From Rhizobium mongolense subsp. loessense (GTDB lineage: Bacteria; Pseudomonadota; Alphaproteobacteria; Rhizobiales; Rhizobiaceae), in assembly GCF_900099775.1 (NCBI RefSeq), contig NZ_FMTM01000001.1:248001-312000 (forward strand): a stretch of DNA of 64,000 nucleotides, given 5' to 3'. Both the position numbers and the translations under genes were made by a program. Below, piece by piece: positions 44,395-53,765 of the stretch (positions within the stretch are counted from its first letter, which is position 1; every line of letters begins with the position of its first letter). The notes below the pieces were generated by a model. The model searched no databases and was not told the origin of the DNA. It saw only the letters and a list, made by a program, of their open reading frames with translations.

Positions 44395-45304
44395 CCTGCG
44401 CGGCAAGGCCCTGCTTGACCAGCACCTTCAGCTCTTCGGGATGCAGCTTGATGGAAATGTCGCGTTCGAGCGGCAAAAGCTCGCCATCCATGACGCAATT
44501 TGCCTTTGCCCTCAGCTTCGGGAAATGCAGATTTACTTCGGCCGGATGCATGACCATCACATCGGCATTTTCGCGCACCTTGCCCCGCAGCATATCGACG
44601 GCAAGACGGGCGACGCCGATCGGCTTCAGCGGCTTTGCGGTGTAGAAGCCAAGCTCGCCGCTACGCAGGTTATCGGCGTAAAGAAGCGCGTTCTCGCCGA
44701 AGGGATTGTTGGAGACCGAAACGGCCGATACGCGACGCGTTTCGCGTACGCCGAGCGCCTGGAATTCGACTTCGAATTCCGGCGGGTTGAGCACCACGCC
44801 GAAGGCCGCGCGGACGCTGGCGCGCATCTTGCCGAAACGGGAGCGATAGCTGAAGGAGTTGCGGTATCGCACCATGCGCGCATGAAGCCCCGCCGAGAAC
44901 TGATGGATAAAGGGCCGGCCGTTGGCGCTTGCAATGTCGACATGATCGACCTCGCCGGTGGCCAACACATCCAGCGCCTGCCAGATATCGAGCGGCACTT
45001 TCAGCGAGCGGGCGAAGAGGTTCATTGTTCCGGCCGGTACGACACCGAGGGCGACGCCGTTCTTCCAGGCAATCGAGGCCGCTGCCGAAATCGTTCCGTC
45101 GCCGCCGCCCGCAACGATGCCGTCGATATCGTCGCGCCGGGCGGCCCGCTCCATCGCGGGAACGATCTCCTTGCCGGAAAAGACGATGGCCTCGAAGTCA
45201 TGTCCCGCTTCCCGGAAGGTCGCCTCTGCCCGCTTTTCGTAGGCCTCCATATCGGTGGTGCGGAAGGTACCACCGTCTTTGTTGAAAAAACCTACAAGCT
45301 TCAT
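44360..45304 (-). CDS. Diacylglycerol kinase family lipid kinase
   Basis: A 314-residue DagK/YegS-type lipid kinase. The N-terminal catalytic domain has the nucleotide motif IVAGGGDGTISAAASIAWKNGVALGVVPAGTMNLFARSL, and the C-terminal beta-sandwich has NPFGENALLYADNLRSGELGFYTAK and HPAEVNLHFPKLRAK. The lipid substrate is unknown. The ATG at 45304 gives MKLVGFFNKDGGT. Its stop lies inside the convergent cyclase gene. Confidence 0.87.
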   Translation of the reverse strand: MKLVGFFNKDGGTFRTTDMEAYEKRAEATFREAGHDFEAIVFSGKEIVPAMERAARRDDIDGIVAGGGDGTISAAASIAWKNGVALGVVPAGTMNLFARSLKVPLDIWQALDVLATGEVDHVDIASANGRPFIHQFSAGLHARMVRYRNSFSYRSRFGKMRASVRAAFGVVLNPPEFEVEFQALGVRETRRVSAVSVSNNPFGENALLYADNLRSGELGFYTAKPLKPIGVARLAVDMLRGKVRENADVMVMHPAEVNLHFPKLRAKANCVMDGELLPLERDISIKLHPEELKVLVKQGLAAQVNEAERREPAA

Positions 45305-45616
45305 CAGGCGTGCCGTTCCTCGCGTCGTGGCGTCTCAGTCAGTGCCCCTTAAGATGGTTGGAGCCTCTTCGTTTTCAAGCGCAGCATGCCTGCGGCCGAC
45401 GCATCAGCGAGGCGTCCAAGCGCAAATTTTGCAATGCACGTATGCACATAGCAGGACGCTGCACTGCGAAAAACGCACTCGACGCTGATGGCGCGATCCC
45501 CCATGATTTCAACGATGGAGACTCTTGTTCTCCGTTTCCCGCCATAGAACGGCCGACATCCGCCTCAGCGCCCGCTTTTCGGATGGTTGCCCTGCAGACA
45601 TGCCTCAGGAGCTCGT
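45305..45616. other. Intergenic region without a recognised gene
   Basis: About 310 bp between divergent lipid kinase and MFS genes. It is assumed to contain both promoters. ORFs within it are out of frame extensions of neighbours. No repeat or RNA was recognised. Confidence 0.4.
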
Positions 45617-46834
45617 GTGAGCCAGATCGCCGTAGACGATTCCATCGATTCCAATCCGGCTTGCGAAGCCCCCTCGCCGATGGCGATCGCCCTGGTGCAG
45701 CTGGCGCTCGCCTGCGGCGGCTTCGGCATCGGCACCGGCGAATTCGCCATCATGGGCTTGCTGCCGAATGTGGCGGACACGTTTTCGGTCACGACCCCGC
45801 AGGCGGGTTACGTCATCAGCGCCTATGCGCTCGGCGTCGTCATCGGCGCACCGGTGATTGCGGTCCTCGCCGCCAAGATGACACGCCGCTCACTGCTTCT
45901 GCTGTTGATGGGCATTTTCGCGGTTGGCAATATCTTGAGCGCACTGGCCCCAACCTTCGAGAGCTTCACCGTGATGCGCTTCATCACGGGCCTGCCGCAC
46001 GGCGCCTATTTCGGCGTCGCCGCGATTGTCGCTGCTTCGATGGTGCCGGTGCACAAGCGAGCACGAACCGTCGGCCGGGTGATGCTGGGTCTGACGATCG
46101 CAACCCTGCTCGGCACGCCACTCGCTACCTTCTTCGGCCAGTCGCTCGACTGGCGCGTCGCCTTCACCTCCGTCGGCCTCATCGGCCTCGTGACCGTGGC
46201 GCTCATCTGGTACTACGTGCCGCGCGACCAGGTCGCGGACGGTGCCAGCTTCCTGCGCGAGCTCGGCGCCTTCAAGCGTCCGCAGGTGCTCTTGACGCTC
46301 GGCATCGCAGCCGTCGGCTATGGCGGCATGTTCGCGATGTTCAGCTATATCGCCGGCACGACCATGAAGGTCGCGATGCTGCCGGAGAGCATGGTGGCCG
46401 TTATGATGGTCCTCTTCGGCGTCGGCATGAATGCCGGCAACGTCGTCGGCTCATGGCTCGCCGACAAATCGATCATGGGAACGATCGGCGGCTCGCTGGT
46501 CTTCAACATCGTCGTTCTGACGCTGTTTTCGGCAACGGCATCAAGCCCCATTATGCTGGCGATCTGTGTGTTCCTCGTCGGCTGCGGCTTTGCGGCTGGT
46601 CCTGCGCTGCAGACGCGGTTGATGGACGTCGCCGCCGATGCGCAAACGCTTGCCGCCGCCTCAAATCACTCTGCCTTCAACATCGCCAATGCACTCGGCG
46701 CCTGGCTCGGCGGCCTCGTGATCGCCTGGGGCTACGGCTTTGCGGCAACGGGCTATGTCGGCGCCGTGCTGTCCTTGTTCGGCCTCCTCGTCTACGCCGC
46801 CTCGCTACACCTGGAGCGCAGCCGGCGCGCATGA
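45617..46834 (+). CDS. MFS efflux transporter (AraJ/NepI-like)
   Basis: A 405-residue 12-helix major-facilitator protein. The DHA1 motifs are visible: [21 protein letters not shown], the loop [31 protein letters not shown] and a second-half [16 protein letters not shown]. It is similar to purine-nucleoside and arabinose exporters such as NepI and AraJ; the substrate is unknown. The GTG at 45617 has AGGAG 6 bp upstream. Its end overlaps the HxlR gene by 30 bp on the opposite strand. Confidence 0.85.
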   Translation: MSQIAVDDSIDSNPACEAPSPMAIALVQLALACGGFGIGTGEFAIMGLLPNVADTFSVTTPQAGYVISAYALGVVIGAPVIAVLAAKMTRRSLLLLLMGIFAVGNILSALAPTFESFTVMRFITGLPHGAYFGVAAIVAASMVPVHKRARTVGRVMLGLTIATLLGTPLATFFGQSLDWRVAFTSVGLIGLVTVALIWYYVPRDQVADGASFLRELGAFKRPQVLLTLGIAAVGYGGMFAMFSYIAGTTMKVAMLPESMVAVMMVLFGVGMNAGNVVGSWLADKSIMGTIGGSLVFNIVVLTLFSATASSPIMLAICVFLVGCGFAAGPALQTRLMDVAADAQTLAAASNHSAFNIANALGAWLGGLVIAWGYGFAATGYVGAVLSLFGLLVYAASLHLERSRRA

Positions 46835-47197
46835 AGGATCGCGCAGTTCGTGGCCTTCCGGGCGGCACAAGACATATTCTTCGCCCCACGCCGCCAGTGC
46901 GCGGATGACCGGCTTCAACGTTTCGCCAAGCGGCGTCAGCGCATATTCCACACGCGGCGGCACGACGGGATAGACCGTGCGCGAGACGAGGCCGGATGCT
47001 TCCAGTTCCCGTAGCTGCTTGGTCAGCATGCGCTGAGTCACCGCCGGCAGCTTCCGGCGCAATTCGTTGAAGCGCAACGTTCCGTCCATGAGGTGGAACA
47101 GGATGACGCCTTTCCATTTTCCATCAAGATAGCTCAGCGTCGCCTCGACCGGACAGCCGGGGAAATTCTTCGTCAGCTTGGCGCGGGGCAACGACAT
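46805..47197 (-). CDS. HxlR-family transcriptional regulator
   Basis: A 130-residue winged-helix regulator with the family hallmark [70 protein letters not shown]. The single Cys15 at the start of the domain is the redox or quinone-sensing position in relatives such as YodB. It is divergent from an alcohol dehydrogenase with a palindrome between them, a standard layout for regulating a quinone or aldehyde detoxification enzyme. Confidence 0.87.
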   Translation of the reverse strand: MSLPRAKLTKNFPGCPVEATLSYLDGKWKGVILFHLMDGTLRFNELRRKLPAVTQRMLTKQLRELEASGLVSRTVYPVVPPRVEYALTPLGETLKPVIRALAAWGEEYVLCRPEGHELRDPSCAPAALQV

Positions 47198-47214
47198 TTT
47201 ACAGTATCCTTTTT

Positions 47215-47227
47215 GGTACTATGTACC
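47215..47227. promoter_or_regulatory. Palindrome GGTAC-TAT-GTACC, likely HxlR operator
   Basis: A perfect 5+5 inverted repeat in the HxlR-dehydrogenase spacer, only 18 bp from the HxlR start. A related half-site, AGTATCC, lies just to its left (about 47203-47209). Another dyad, GTGCA-TTCT-TGCAC (47234-47247), follows. These are the best operator candidates for the adjacent regulator. Confidence 0.55.
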
Positions 47228-47300
47228 GAATTTGTGCATTCTTGCACTCTTTGGACATAAGACGCATCTAGCCTCTGTGCAACGAACATAGGAGGTTTCC

Positions 47301-48314
47301 ATGCGCGCCGTCGCCTACAAGATCCCGCAGCCCATTTCCGCCGAGACCTCGCTGATCGATGTCGACCTGCCGGTTCCGGAGGCGACCGGGCATGACCTGC
47401 TCGTCGAGATCAGGGCCGTCTCGGTCAATCCGGTCGATGTGAAAGTGCGGGCACATTCGGCACCGCCGGCGGATGAAGTGAAGGTTCTCGGCTGGGACGC
47501 AGCCGGCATCGTCAAGGCCGTGGGTCCGGATGTCACGCTCTTCAAGCCCGGAGACGAAGTGTACTATGCCGGTGCGATCAATCGCCCGGGCACGTACGCG
47601 GAATTTCATCTCGTCGACGAGCGCATCGTTGGCCGCAAGCCGAAGAGCCTCGATTTCGCCGCCGCCGCCGCACTGCCGCTGACTTCGATCACCGCCTATG
47701 AAGCACTGTTCGACCGCTTGAAGGTTCAGGACGCGGTGCCGGGCGCTGCTCGCGCTCTCCTCGTCATCGGCGGAGCCGGCGGCGTAGGCTCGATCACCAT
47801 CCAGATCGCCCGCGCGCTGACCGATCTGACAGTCATCGCAACAGCCTCCCGCCCCGAAACACAGGCCTGGGTGAAGGAACTTGGCGCACAACATGTCGTC
47901 GATCACTCCAAGCCGATCGCGCCGCAGGTTGCGGCTCTCGGCATCGGGGCTCCAGGTTTCATCTTCTCGACAACCAACACCGACAGCCATATCCCCGACA
48001 TCGTCGAGGCGATCGCACCGCAAGGCCGTTTCGCGCTGATCGACGATCCGAAGTTCCTCGACGTCGTGCCCTTCAAGCGCAAAGCCGTTTCGGTGCATTG
48101 GGAGCTGATGTTCACACGGTCGCTCTTTTCGACGCCCGATATGATCGAGCAGCATAACCTCCTCAACAAGGTGTCGGAGCTTGTCGATGCCGGCAATATC
48201 CGCACGACACTCAGCCAAACCGTCGGCGCGATCAATGCAGCCAATATGAAGAAGGCGCATTCGATGGTCGAGAGCGGCAGGATGAAGGGCAAGGCAGCAC
48301 TCGTCGGCTTCTGA
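47301..48314 (+). CDS. Zinc-type alcohol dehydrogenase / quinone oxidoreductase family protein
   Basis: A 337-residue MDR-superfamily enzyme: VEIRAVSVNPVDVKVR, LGWDAAGIVKAVGPDVTLFKPGDEVYYAG, then the nucleotide motif LLVIGGAGGVGSITIQIARAL. It lacks the catalytic zinc ligand set of true alcohol dehydrogenases, so a zinc-independent quinone or enone reductase is more likely, as in members controlled by HxlR regulators. The ATG at 47301 follows AGGAGGTTTCC. Confidence 0.85.
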   Translation: MRAVAYKIPQPISAETSLIDVDLPVPEATGHDLLVEIRAVSVNPVDVKVRAHSAPPADEVKVLGWDAAGIVKAVGPDVTLFKPGDEVYYAGAINRPGTYAEFHLVDERIVGRKPKSLDFAAAAALPLTSITAYEALFDRLKVQDAVPGAARALLVIGGAGGVGSITIQIARALTDLTVIATASRPETQAWVKELGAQHVVDHSKPIAPQVAALGIGAPGFIFSTTNTDSHIPDIVEAIAPQGRFALIDDPKFLDVVPFKRKAVSVHWELMFTRSLFSTPDMIEQHNLLNKVSELVDAGNIRTTLSQTVGAINAANMKKAHSMVESGRMKGKAALVGF

Positions 48315-48368
48315 GGAGCACCGATATTCCACGCATATTGCCGCACCCTAGGTGCGGCATTGTGCTCC
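48315..48368 (+). terminator. Nested hairpin after the dehydrogenase
   Basis: Outer stem GGAGCAC (48315-48321) / GTGCTCC (48362-48368), inner stem GCCGCACC (48340-48347) / GGTGCGGC (48351-48358) with a three-base loop. It begins at the base after the dehydrogenase stop. No long T run follows, so it may end transcription, protect the 3' end, or act as a leader element for mgtE. Confidence 0.55.
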
Positions 48369-48584
48369 GAAACCACCGCCGCTTGACTTTTCTTGATTGG
48401 AGGAGCAGGTCTTACGGCACGCGGATGACAGCGCTTTTCCGCGGAAAATCAACGGAGCCATCAACCCGATGCCAAGCGACAGTAGCAGTCGATTGCCCTT
48501 GCCGTACGCGACCGCCGTGCGCTGACCGACTCCTGTCGGGCTCGCCCGCCGGACGCTGCGGCGGATCGACGGAAAGGCGAGCCA

Positions 48585-49961
48585 GTGAACTTCAATCGCT
48601 TCCCCCTGCGGGCAGGCCATGCTGCCCGTTTCTTCACCAACGACAGCCTCGGAGCGGTCACTACCGCAGAGCGCGTCGAGCGTCTCAACATACTCGACAT
48701 CCCGGAGGCAGCGGCTATCCTCGCCACGCTTTCGCAACAGAAGGCCGTCCGCATTCTCGGTAGGCCGGAACTGCACAACGCTGCCGCAATCCTCGCCGAG
48801 ATGCCGGTCGAGCATGCCGCGCGGCTGCTCAATGCCACCGCAAACGATCGCGTCGCCGATCTCTTCCAAGAACTGGACGAGGGTTCCCGCGCGACACTTT
48901 TCGCGAAGCTCGACCGCACGACGGCGCTCGCCGTCAAGCACCTGATGGGCTATCCGCCGCGCACGGCCGGCAGCATCATGACGACCGAGTTCGTCAGCGT
49001 GCCGGACGCCTGGACCGTTGCCGAGACCCTCGACCATGTTCGCCAGGTCGAGCGCTCGCGCGAGACGGTCTATGCGATCTACGTCCTCGACGCGGCAACG
49101 CAGCGGCTGACCAATGTCGTGACACTGCGCCGCCTCATCACCGGCGAACCGCAGGCATCGGTTTTCTCCGTCGCGCAGAAGGGCGGCCTCGTTCGCTGCG
49201 ATCCGTTGATGACGCAGGAGGACGTCGCCCGGCTGATCCGCAAGCACAATCTGCTGGCGCTGCCGGTCGTCAGCGACGACGGCCACATGCTTGGCATCGT
49301 CACCGTCGATGACGTCATCGACACGATGATCGCGGATACGACCGAGGACGCCCAGAAGTTCGGCGGCATGGAAGCCCTCGGCAAGCCCTACATGAAGATC
49401 GGTTTTTTCGGCATGATCCGCAAACGGGCCGGCTGGCTTTCTGCCCTTTTCCTCGGCGAGATGCTGACGGCAAGCGCCATGCAGTTTTTCGAAGGGGAGT
49501 TGGCGAAGGCGATCGTGCTGACGCTCTTCATCCCTCTCATCATGAGCTCGGGCGGCAATTCCGGATCGCAGGCGACGTCGCTCATCATCCGTGCCCTGGC
49601 GCTCGGCGAGCTCAAGCTTTCGGACTGGTGGCGCGTACTCATCCACGAGCTGCCGACCGGGATCGTGCTTGGTGCCATCCTCGGGCTCGTCGGCTTCGGC
49701 CGCATCGTGCTCTGGCAGAAAATCGGCCTCTACGACTACGGCGAGCACTGGCTGCTCGTCGGCGTCACCGTCTTCGCCGCGCTGATCGGCATCGTCACCT
49801 TCGGCTCGCTCTGCGGCTCCATGTTGCCGTTCCTGCTGCAAAGGCTTCGCCTGGACCCCGCCAGCGCGTCGGCACCGTTCGTCGCGACGCTGGTCGACGT
49901 GACCGGCCTGGTGATCTACTTCTCCGTGGCCCTGCTCATCCTCAGCGGGACGCTGCTTTAG
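48585..49961 (+). CDS. mgtE: Magnesium transporter MgtE
   Basis: A 458-residue Mg2+ channel of the MgtE family. It has the N-terminal superhelical domain (about residues 30-135, ILDIPEAAAILATLSQQKAVRIL), a CBS pair (about 140-260, IMTTEFVSVPDAWTVAE and LPVVSDDGHMLGIVTVDDVID), then five membrane helices with MSSGGNSGSQATSLIIRALALGEL. CBS domains gate the pore by sensing Mg2+. The start is GTG, with GGAAAGG upstream. The 217 bp before the gene could hold a leader, but no known Mg riboswitch was recognised. Confidence 0.93.
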   Translation: MNFNRFPLRAGHAARFFTNDSLGAVTTAERVERLNILDIPEAAAILATLSQQKAVRILGRPELHNAAAILAEMPVEHAARLLNATANDRVADLFQELDEGSRATLFAKLDRTTALAVKHLMGYPPRTAGSIMTTEFVSVPDAWTVAETLDHVRQVERSRETVYAIYVLDAATQRLTNVVTLRRLITGEPQASVFSVAQKGGLVRCDPLMTQEDVARLIRKHNLLALPVVSDDGHMLGIVTVDDVIDTMIADTTEDAQKFGGMEALGKPYMKIGFFGMIRKRAGWLSALFLGEMLTASAMQFFEGELAKAIVLTLFIPLIMSSGGNSGSQATSLIIRALALGELKLSDWWRVLIHELPTGIVLGAILGLVGFGRIVLWQKIGLYDYGEHWLLVGVTVFAALIGIVTFGSLCGSMLPFLLQRLRLDPASASAPFVATLVDVTGLVIYFSVALLILSGTLL

Positions 49962-50351
49962 AAAAGCCGTTCCCCTTCTTCTGGTGGAGAAGGGGACTAC
50001 GTGGCTCGTCCTCTAAGCGGATAGGGTTGAGCGGCGAAAGAGCGAGCAATGAGACGAGTTCATGCACAACGGTGCTGTGTTGTTGATCGCCTTCAACCTT
50101 CTTCCTCATCCCTTGCGAGCCATAGGGATCCAGCAGCCGCGTCCGTCTCGCGCGCGCGGAAGACCTGTTCAATAACATCTTCGCCCGCTTGAAAGCGGGG
50201 GATTTGCGAGGGGGCGCGAAGCTCCAGCGATAGTTATCCTGTCACAAGGACAGGAATGAGAAAATCCAGGGCGAACTCTCGGCACCATCAAGGCTCGCTC
50301 ACATGTTGCCTCCATCTGCTTCACTGGCTGGGACTTGGCGAGCGTGCAGAT
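49962..50351. repeat. Intergenic mosaic of short hairpins
   Basis: Three separate perfect dyads occur in 390 bp: CCCCTTCT / AGAAGGGG (49972-49995), CCCGCTT / AAGCGGG (50184-50199) and TCCTGTC / GACAGGA (50237-50255). The composition resembles short intergenic repeats (RIME-like) that I recall in rhizobial genomes. The first hairpin, 10 bp after the mgtE stop, may also work as its terminator. No gene is convincing here. Confidence 0.5.
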
Positions 50352-50825
50352 CTACCTCCCCTTGGGCAGCTTCAAAGGGCCGTGGGTCTTCATGCTGCGG
50401 ATGGCGAAGTTCGAGCGGATGTCGCTGACGTTCGGCAGCGTTAGCAATGTATCGGTGAGAAGCCGCTCGTAGGCAGCAAGGTCCTCCACCACGACTTCTG
50501 CCAGGAAATCCGCGCTTCCAGAAATCAGGAAACAGGAAACGATCTCCGGGATCGCAAGGAGAGCCGCCTGCTGGGATTCCGAGTTCTCGCGGCTGTGATG
50601 GGCCACTTTGAATTCGACTAAGACCGTCAGCCCCAGCCCCACTTCCTTTCGGTCGATATCGGCGCGGTAGCCGCGGATCACACCCGCCTTTTCCAGGTTG
50701 CGGATCCGCCGCAGGCAGGGCGACGGCGAGAGGTTTACCTTTTCGGCGATTTCGACATTGGTGGCGCGTGCATCCTCCTGCAGACATTCGAGGATAGCCA
50801 GATCGAATTTATCAAGATTTGGCAT
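50352..50825 (-). CDS. Lrp/AsnC-family regulator
   Basis: A 157-residue feast/famine regulator. The N-terminal HTH (LDKFDLAILECLQEDARATNVEIAEKVNLSPSPCLRRIRNLEKAGVIRGYRADID) and the C-terminal RAM ligand domain (VLVEFKVAHHSRENSE, SCFLISGSADFLAEVVVEDLAAYERLL) are complete. It is divergent from an EamA exporter, a layout in which Lrp relatives usually control amino-acid efflux. Confidence 0.9.
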   Translation of the reverse strand: MPNLDKFDLAILECLQEDARATNVEIAEKVNLSPSPCLRRIRNLEKAGVIRGYRADIDRKEVGLGLTVLVEFKVAHHSRENSESQQAALLAIPEIVSCFLISGSADFLAEVVVEDLAAYERLLTDTLLTLPNVSDIRSNFAIRSMKTHGPLKLPKGR

Positions 50826-50970
50826 AACTTCTAACTTTGGCCTTTATTGTTGGCAGATCATTGCTGATATCATTTTTTTGGCGCTACAGATAGCAAGGAC
50901 ATGCCCTGACTATTGAGCCTATCTTTTTCTTGGTCGGACAGCACACCGAATGACAAGAAAGGATAGACTG

Positions 50971-51876
50971 ATGACCAGCTTCAGCATCGCCAACGCAAAG
51001 TCCCCATCCCTCGTCGCCGGTTACGCGGGCGCAACCATCACGGTGCTCATCTGGGCGACGTGGCTTCTTGCGACCCGCCACAGCGCGGCAACGCCGCTCG
51101 GCTCGATCGATATCGGGCTCATCCGCTACGGCATTCCTGCGCTTGCCCTTTCGCCCGTTTGGCTGAAGACCGGCCTGCTGCCGAAAGCCGTTCCGCTGCA
51201 TCTACTGGCATTAATGGTGACCGGCGCGGGTGCTGTCTTCTTTCTCGTCACCACGCTTGCCATCCATGCGACCCCGGCAGGTTCGTCGGGCATCCTGCTC
51301 GGCGGCTCCATGCCGCTTGCGACGGCACTCATCGGCATATTCATCTTCGGGGAGCGGCCGGATATTACCCGCAAGCTCGGACTCGCCGCGATCGTCTGCG
51401 GCGTGCTAATCCTGCTTGTGCAGAGCCTTTCGGATGCATCGCTGCCGTGGACAAGCTTCGTGCTTTTGCCGGCGGGCGCCATTCTTTGGGCAAGCTATAC
51501 GCACGCCTTCCGCCGCAGCGGCCTCACCGCCATTCAGGCGAGCGCACTGGTCGCCATCTGGTCGTTCCTGATCATTGCAGCGCTTGCCACCAGCTTCGGC
51601 ACCTCGCTGACCCGGGCAAGCGCTGAAGATCTCGGACTGCAGGTCCTGAGCCAGGGCATCCTGTCGGGCCTTGTCGCCATGGTTGCCTACGGCACCGCCG
51701 TCAAGACGCTGGGCGGCACGCAGGCGGCCGCCTTTACGGCGATCACGCCGGTGTTGGCAACGCTTGGTGGGGGAGTCCTGCTGGGCGAGGAAATCGGCCT
51801 GGCGGAAATCGCAGCCGCAGTCATCACAGGGATCGGGGTAGCATTGTCGACCGGCATCGCCGCCCGTCAGCGCTGA
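50971..51876 (+). CDS. EamA/DMT-family transporter
   Basis: A 301-residue protein with ten hydrophobic segments arranged as two EamA repeats (about residues 15-145 and 155-295). Typical pieces are GATITVLIWATWLLATRHSA, SGILLGGSMPLATALIGIFIFGERPD and FTAITPVLATLGGGVLLGEEIGLAEI. It probably exports an amino acid or related metabolite under the divergent Lrp regulator. The ATG at 50971 has AAAGGA at good spacing; the ATG at 50950 does not. Confidence 0.85.
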   Translation: MTSFSIANAKSPSLVAGYAGATITVLIWATWLLATRHSAATPLGSIDIGLIRYGIPALALSPVWLKTGLLPKAVPLHLLALMVTGAGAVFFLVTTLAIHATPAGSSGILLGGSMPLATALIGIFIFGERPDITRKLGLAAIVCGVLILLVQSLSDASLPWTSFVLLPAGAILWASYTHAFRRSGLTAIQASALVAIWSFLIIAALATSFGTSLTRASAEDLGLQVLSQGILSGLVAMVAYGTAVKTLGGTQAAAFTAITPVLATLGGGVLLGEEIGLAEIAAAVITGIGVALSTGIAARQR

Positions 51877-51891
51877 ATGAGACCCAGACAC

Positions 51892-51921
51892 AAAGGAGCC
51901 CGGCGTTTGCCGGGCTCCTTT
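51892..51921. terminator. Strong bidirectional terminator
   Basis: A 13-bp perfect stem AAAGGAGCCCGGC-GTTT-GCCGGGCTCCTTT. It lies between the convergent EamA exporter and ETF-QO genes and ends in T-rich sequence on the plus strand, so it can serve both. Confidence 0.85.
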
Positions 51922-51948
51922 GTGTTTGAAAACCAGGTCTGCTCGACC

Positions 51949-53613
51949 TCACATATTCGGATAGACCGGCCCCTCGCCGCCCTGGGGCGGGACCCAGTTG
52001 ATGTTCTGATTGGGGTCCTTGATGTCGCAGGTCTTGCAGTGGACGCAGTTCTGGGCGTTGATGACGAAGGTGTCCTTGCCGTCCTTCTCCACCCATTCAT
52101 AGACGCCGGCCGGACAGTAGCGCGCCGAGGGTCCGGCATAGATGTCGTGCTCGGACGATTTCTGCAACGCCATGTCCTTGACTTGTAGATGGACCGGCTG
52201 GTCTTCCTCGTGGTTGGTGTTCGACAGGAACACCGAGGAGAGACGATCGAAGGTCAAGACGCCATCCGGCTTCGGATAGTCGATCTTCTGGTGCTGGGCG
52301 GCCGGCTCCAGGCTCTCGGCATCGGTCTTGCCGTGGCCGAGCGTGCCGAAGAAGGAGAAGCCGAACAACGTGTTCACCCACATGTCGAGACCGCCGAGCG
52401 CCACGCCGATCGCCGTGCCGAACTTCGACCAGAGCGGCTTGACGTTGCGGACCTTCTTCAAGTCCTTGCCGATATCACTCTTGCGCCAGTCGCTTTCGAT
52501 CTCGACGACTTCATCATTGGCGCGGCCCGAAGCGATTGCCGCGGCGATCTTGTCGGCCGCCAGCATGCCCGACAGCACGGCATTGTGGCTGCCCTTGATG
52601 CGCGGCACGTTGACGAAGCCCGCCGAACAGCCGATCAGCGCCCCGCCGGGGAAGGAAAGCTTCGGCACCGACTGGTAGCCGCCCTCGGTGATGGCGCGGG
52701 CGCCGTAGGAGAGCCGCTTGGCCCCCTCGAAGGTGCCGCGGATCGCCGGATGGGTCTTGAAGCGCTGGAACTCCTCGAACGGATGGAGATAAGGGTTCTT
52801 GTAGTTGAGGTGAACGACGAAGCCGACGGCCACGAGGTTGTCCTCCAGATGATAGAGGAACGAGCCGCCGCCGGTCTTGAAGCCGAGCGGCCAGCCGAAG
52901 GAGTGCTGCACCAGGCCTGGCTTGTGGTGCTCCGGCTTGACCTGCCAGAGCTCCTTGAGGCCGATGCCGAACTTCTGCGGCTCGCGGCCTTTCGATAGGT
53001 CGAACTTGGCGATCAGCTGCTTGGCGAGCGAACCGCGCACGCCTTCGCCGATCAGCGTGTACTTGCCGATAAGCGCCATGCCGCGGGTATAGTTGGGCCC
53101 AAGCTCGCCGCTCTTGTCGATGCCCATGTCGCCGGTGGCAACACCGATGACCGCGCCTTCGTCGTTGTAGAGCACCTCGGTTGCGGCAAAGCCCGGATAG
53201 ATCTCGACGCCAAGCGCTTCGGCGTGGCTCGCCAGCCAGCGACAGACAAGCCCGAGCGAGACGATGTAGTTGCCGTGGTTGTTCATCAAGGGCGGCATCA
53301 AGACATTCGGCAGGCGGACCGAGCCGGCCGGGCCGAGCACCAGGAAATGATCGGCGGTCACCTCGGTCTTGAAGGGATGGTCGCTTTCGCTGCGCCAGTC
53401 CGGCAGCAGCCGGTCGATGCCGATCGGATCGACGACGGCCCCTGACAGGATATGCGCGCCGACTTCCGCACCCTTTTCCAGCACGACGACGGAAAGCTCC
53501 GGATTGACCTGCTTCAGCCGGATGGCGGCAGACAGGCCAGCAGGCCCGCCGCCGACGATCACCACGTCGAATTCCATGCTTTCGCGTTCGGGCAGCTCAG
53601 TCGTCTCGGTCAT
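51949..53613 (-). CDS. Electron transfer flavoprotein-ubiquinone oxidoreductase
   Basis: ETF-QO passes electrons from ETF (reduced by acyl-CoA and other dehydrogenases) to ubiquinone. The 554-residue protein has FAD-binding DVVIVGGGPAGLSAAIRL, the mid SGAVVDPIGIDRLLPDW and the C-terminal 4Fe-4S region with NAQNCVHCKTCDIKDPNQNINWVPPQGG, including C-x2-C-x2-C. It is full length for the family. It is divergent from an SDR gene and a palindrome lies between them. Confidence 0.95.
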   Translation of the reverse strand: MTETTELPERESMEFDVVIVGGGPAGLSAAIRLKQVNPELSVVVLEKGAEVGAHILSGAVVDPIGIDRLLPDWRSESDHPFKTEVTADHFLVLGPAGSVRLPNVLMPPLMNNHGNYIVSLGLVCRWLASHAEALGVEIYPGFAATEVLYNDEGAVIGVATGDMGIDKSGELGPNYTRGMALIGKYTLIGEGVRGSLAKQLIAKFDLSKGREPQKFGIGLKELWQVKPEHHKPGLVQHSFGWPLGFKTGGGSFLYHLEDNLVAVGFVVHLNYKNPYLHPFEEFQRFKTHPAIRGTFEGAKRLSYGARAITEGGYQSVPKLSFPGGALIGCSAGFVNVPRIKGSHNAVLSGMLAADKIAAAIASGRANDEVVEIESDWRKSDIGKDLKKVRNVKPLWSKFGTAIGVALGGLDMWVNTLFGFSFFGTLGHGKTDAESLEPAAQHQKIDYPKPDGVLTFDRLSSVFLSNTNHEEDQPVHLQVKDMALQKSSEHDIYAGPSARYCPAGVYEWVEKDGKDTFVINAQNCVHCKTCDIKDPNQNINWVPPQGGEGPVYPNM

Positions 53614-53765
53614 TCATCCGTCTCCGCTCGGCCGCCCACGCGGCCATAATCCCTTGTCGGGTCATTGTCTTCTCAAAACCGTAAAGCATTGTCGAGCCGG
53701 GAAGCGACAGCCGATCCTCCAATTCGCACAATGATTATCCCCTCCACCGCAAGATTATATAACGC

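Noticed and set aside
45310..46908. 532-codon plus-strand ORF overlapping the MFS gene
   Set aside because: Runs in another frame of a clear transporter gene and is Arg-rich without domains.
48315..48584. Possible Mg2+ riboswitch ahead of mgtE
   Set aside because: The only structure seen is the nested hairpin next to the previous stop; no M-box or other known Mg element was recognised.
48348..49841. 497-codon minus-strand ORF opposite mgtE
   Set aside because: Antisense shadow of mgtE; composition typical of non-coding frames.
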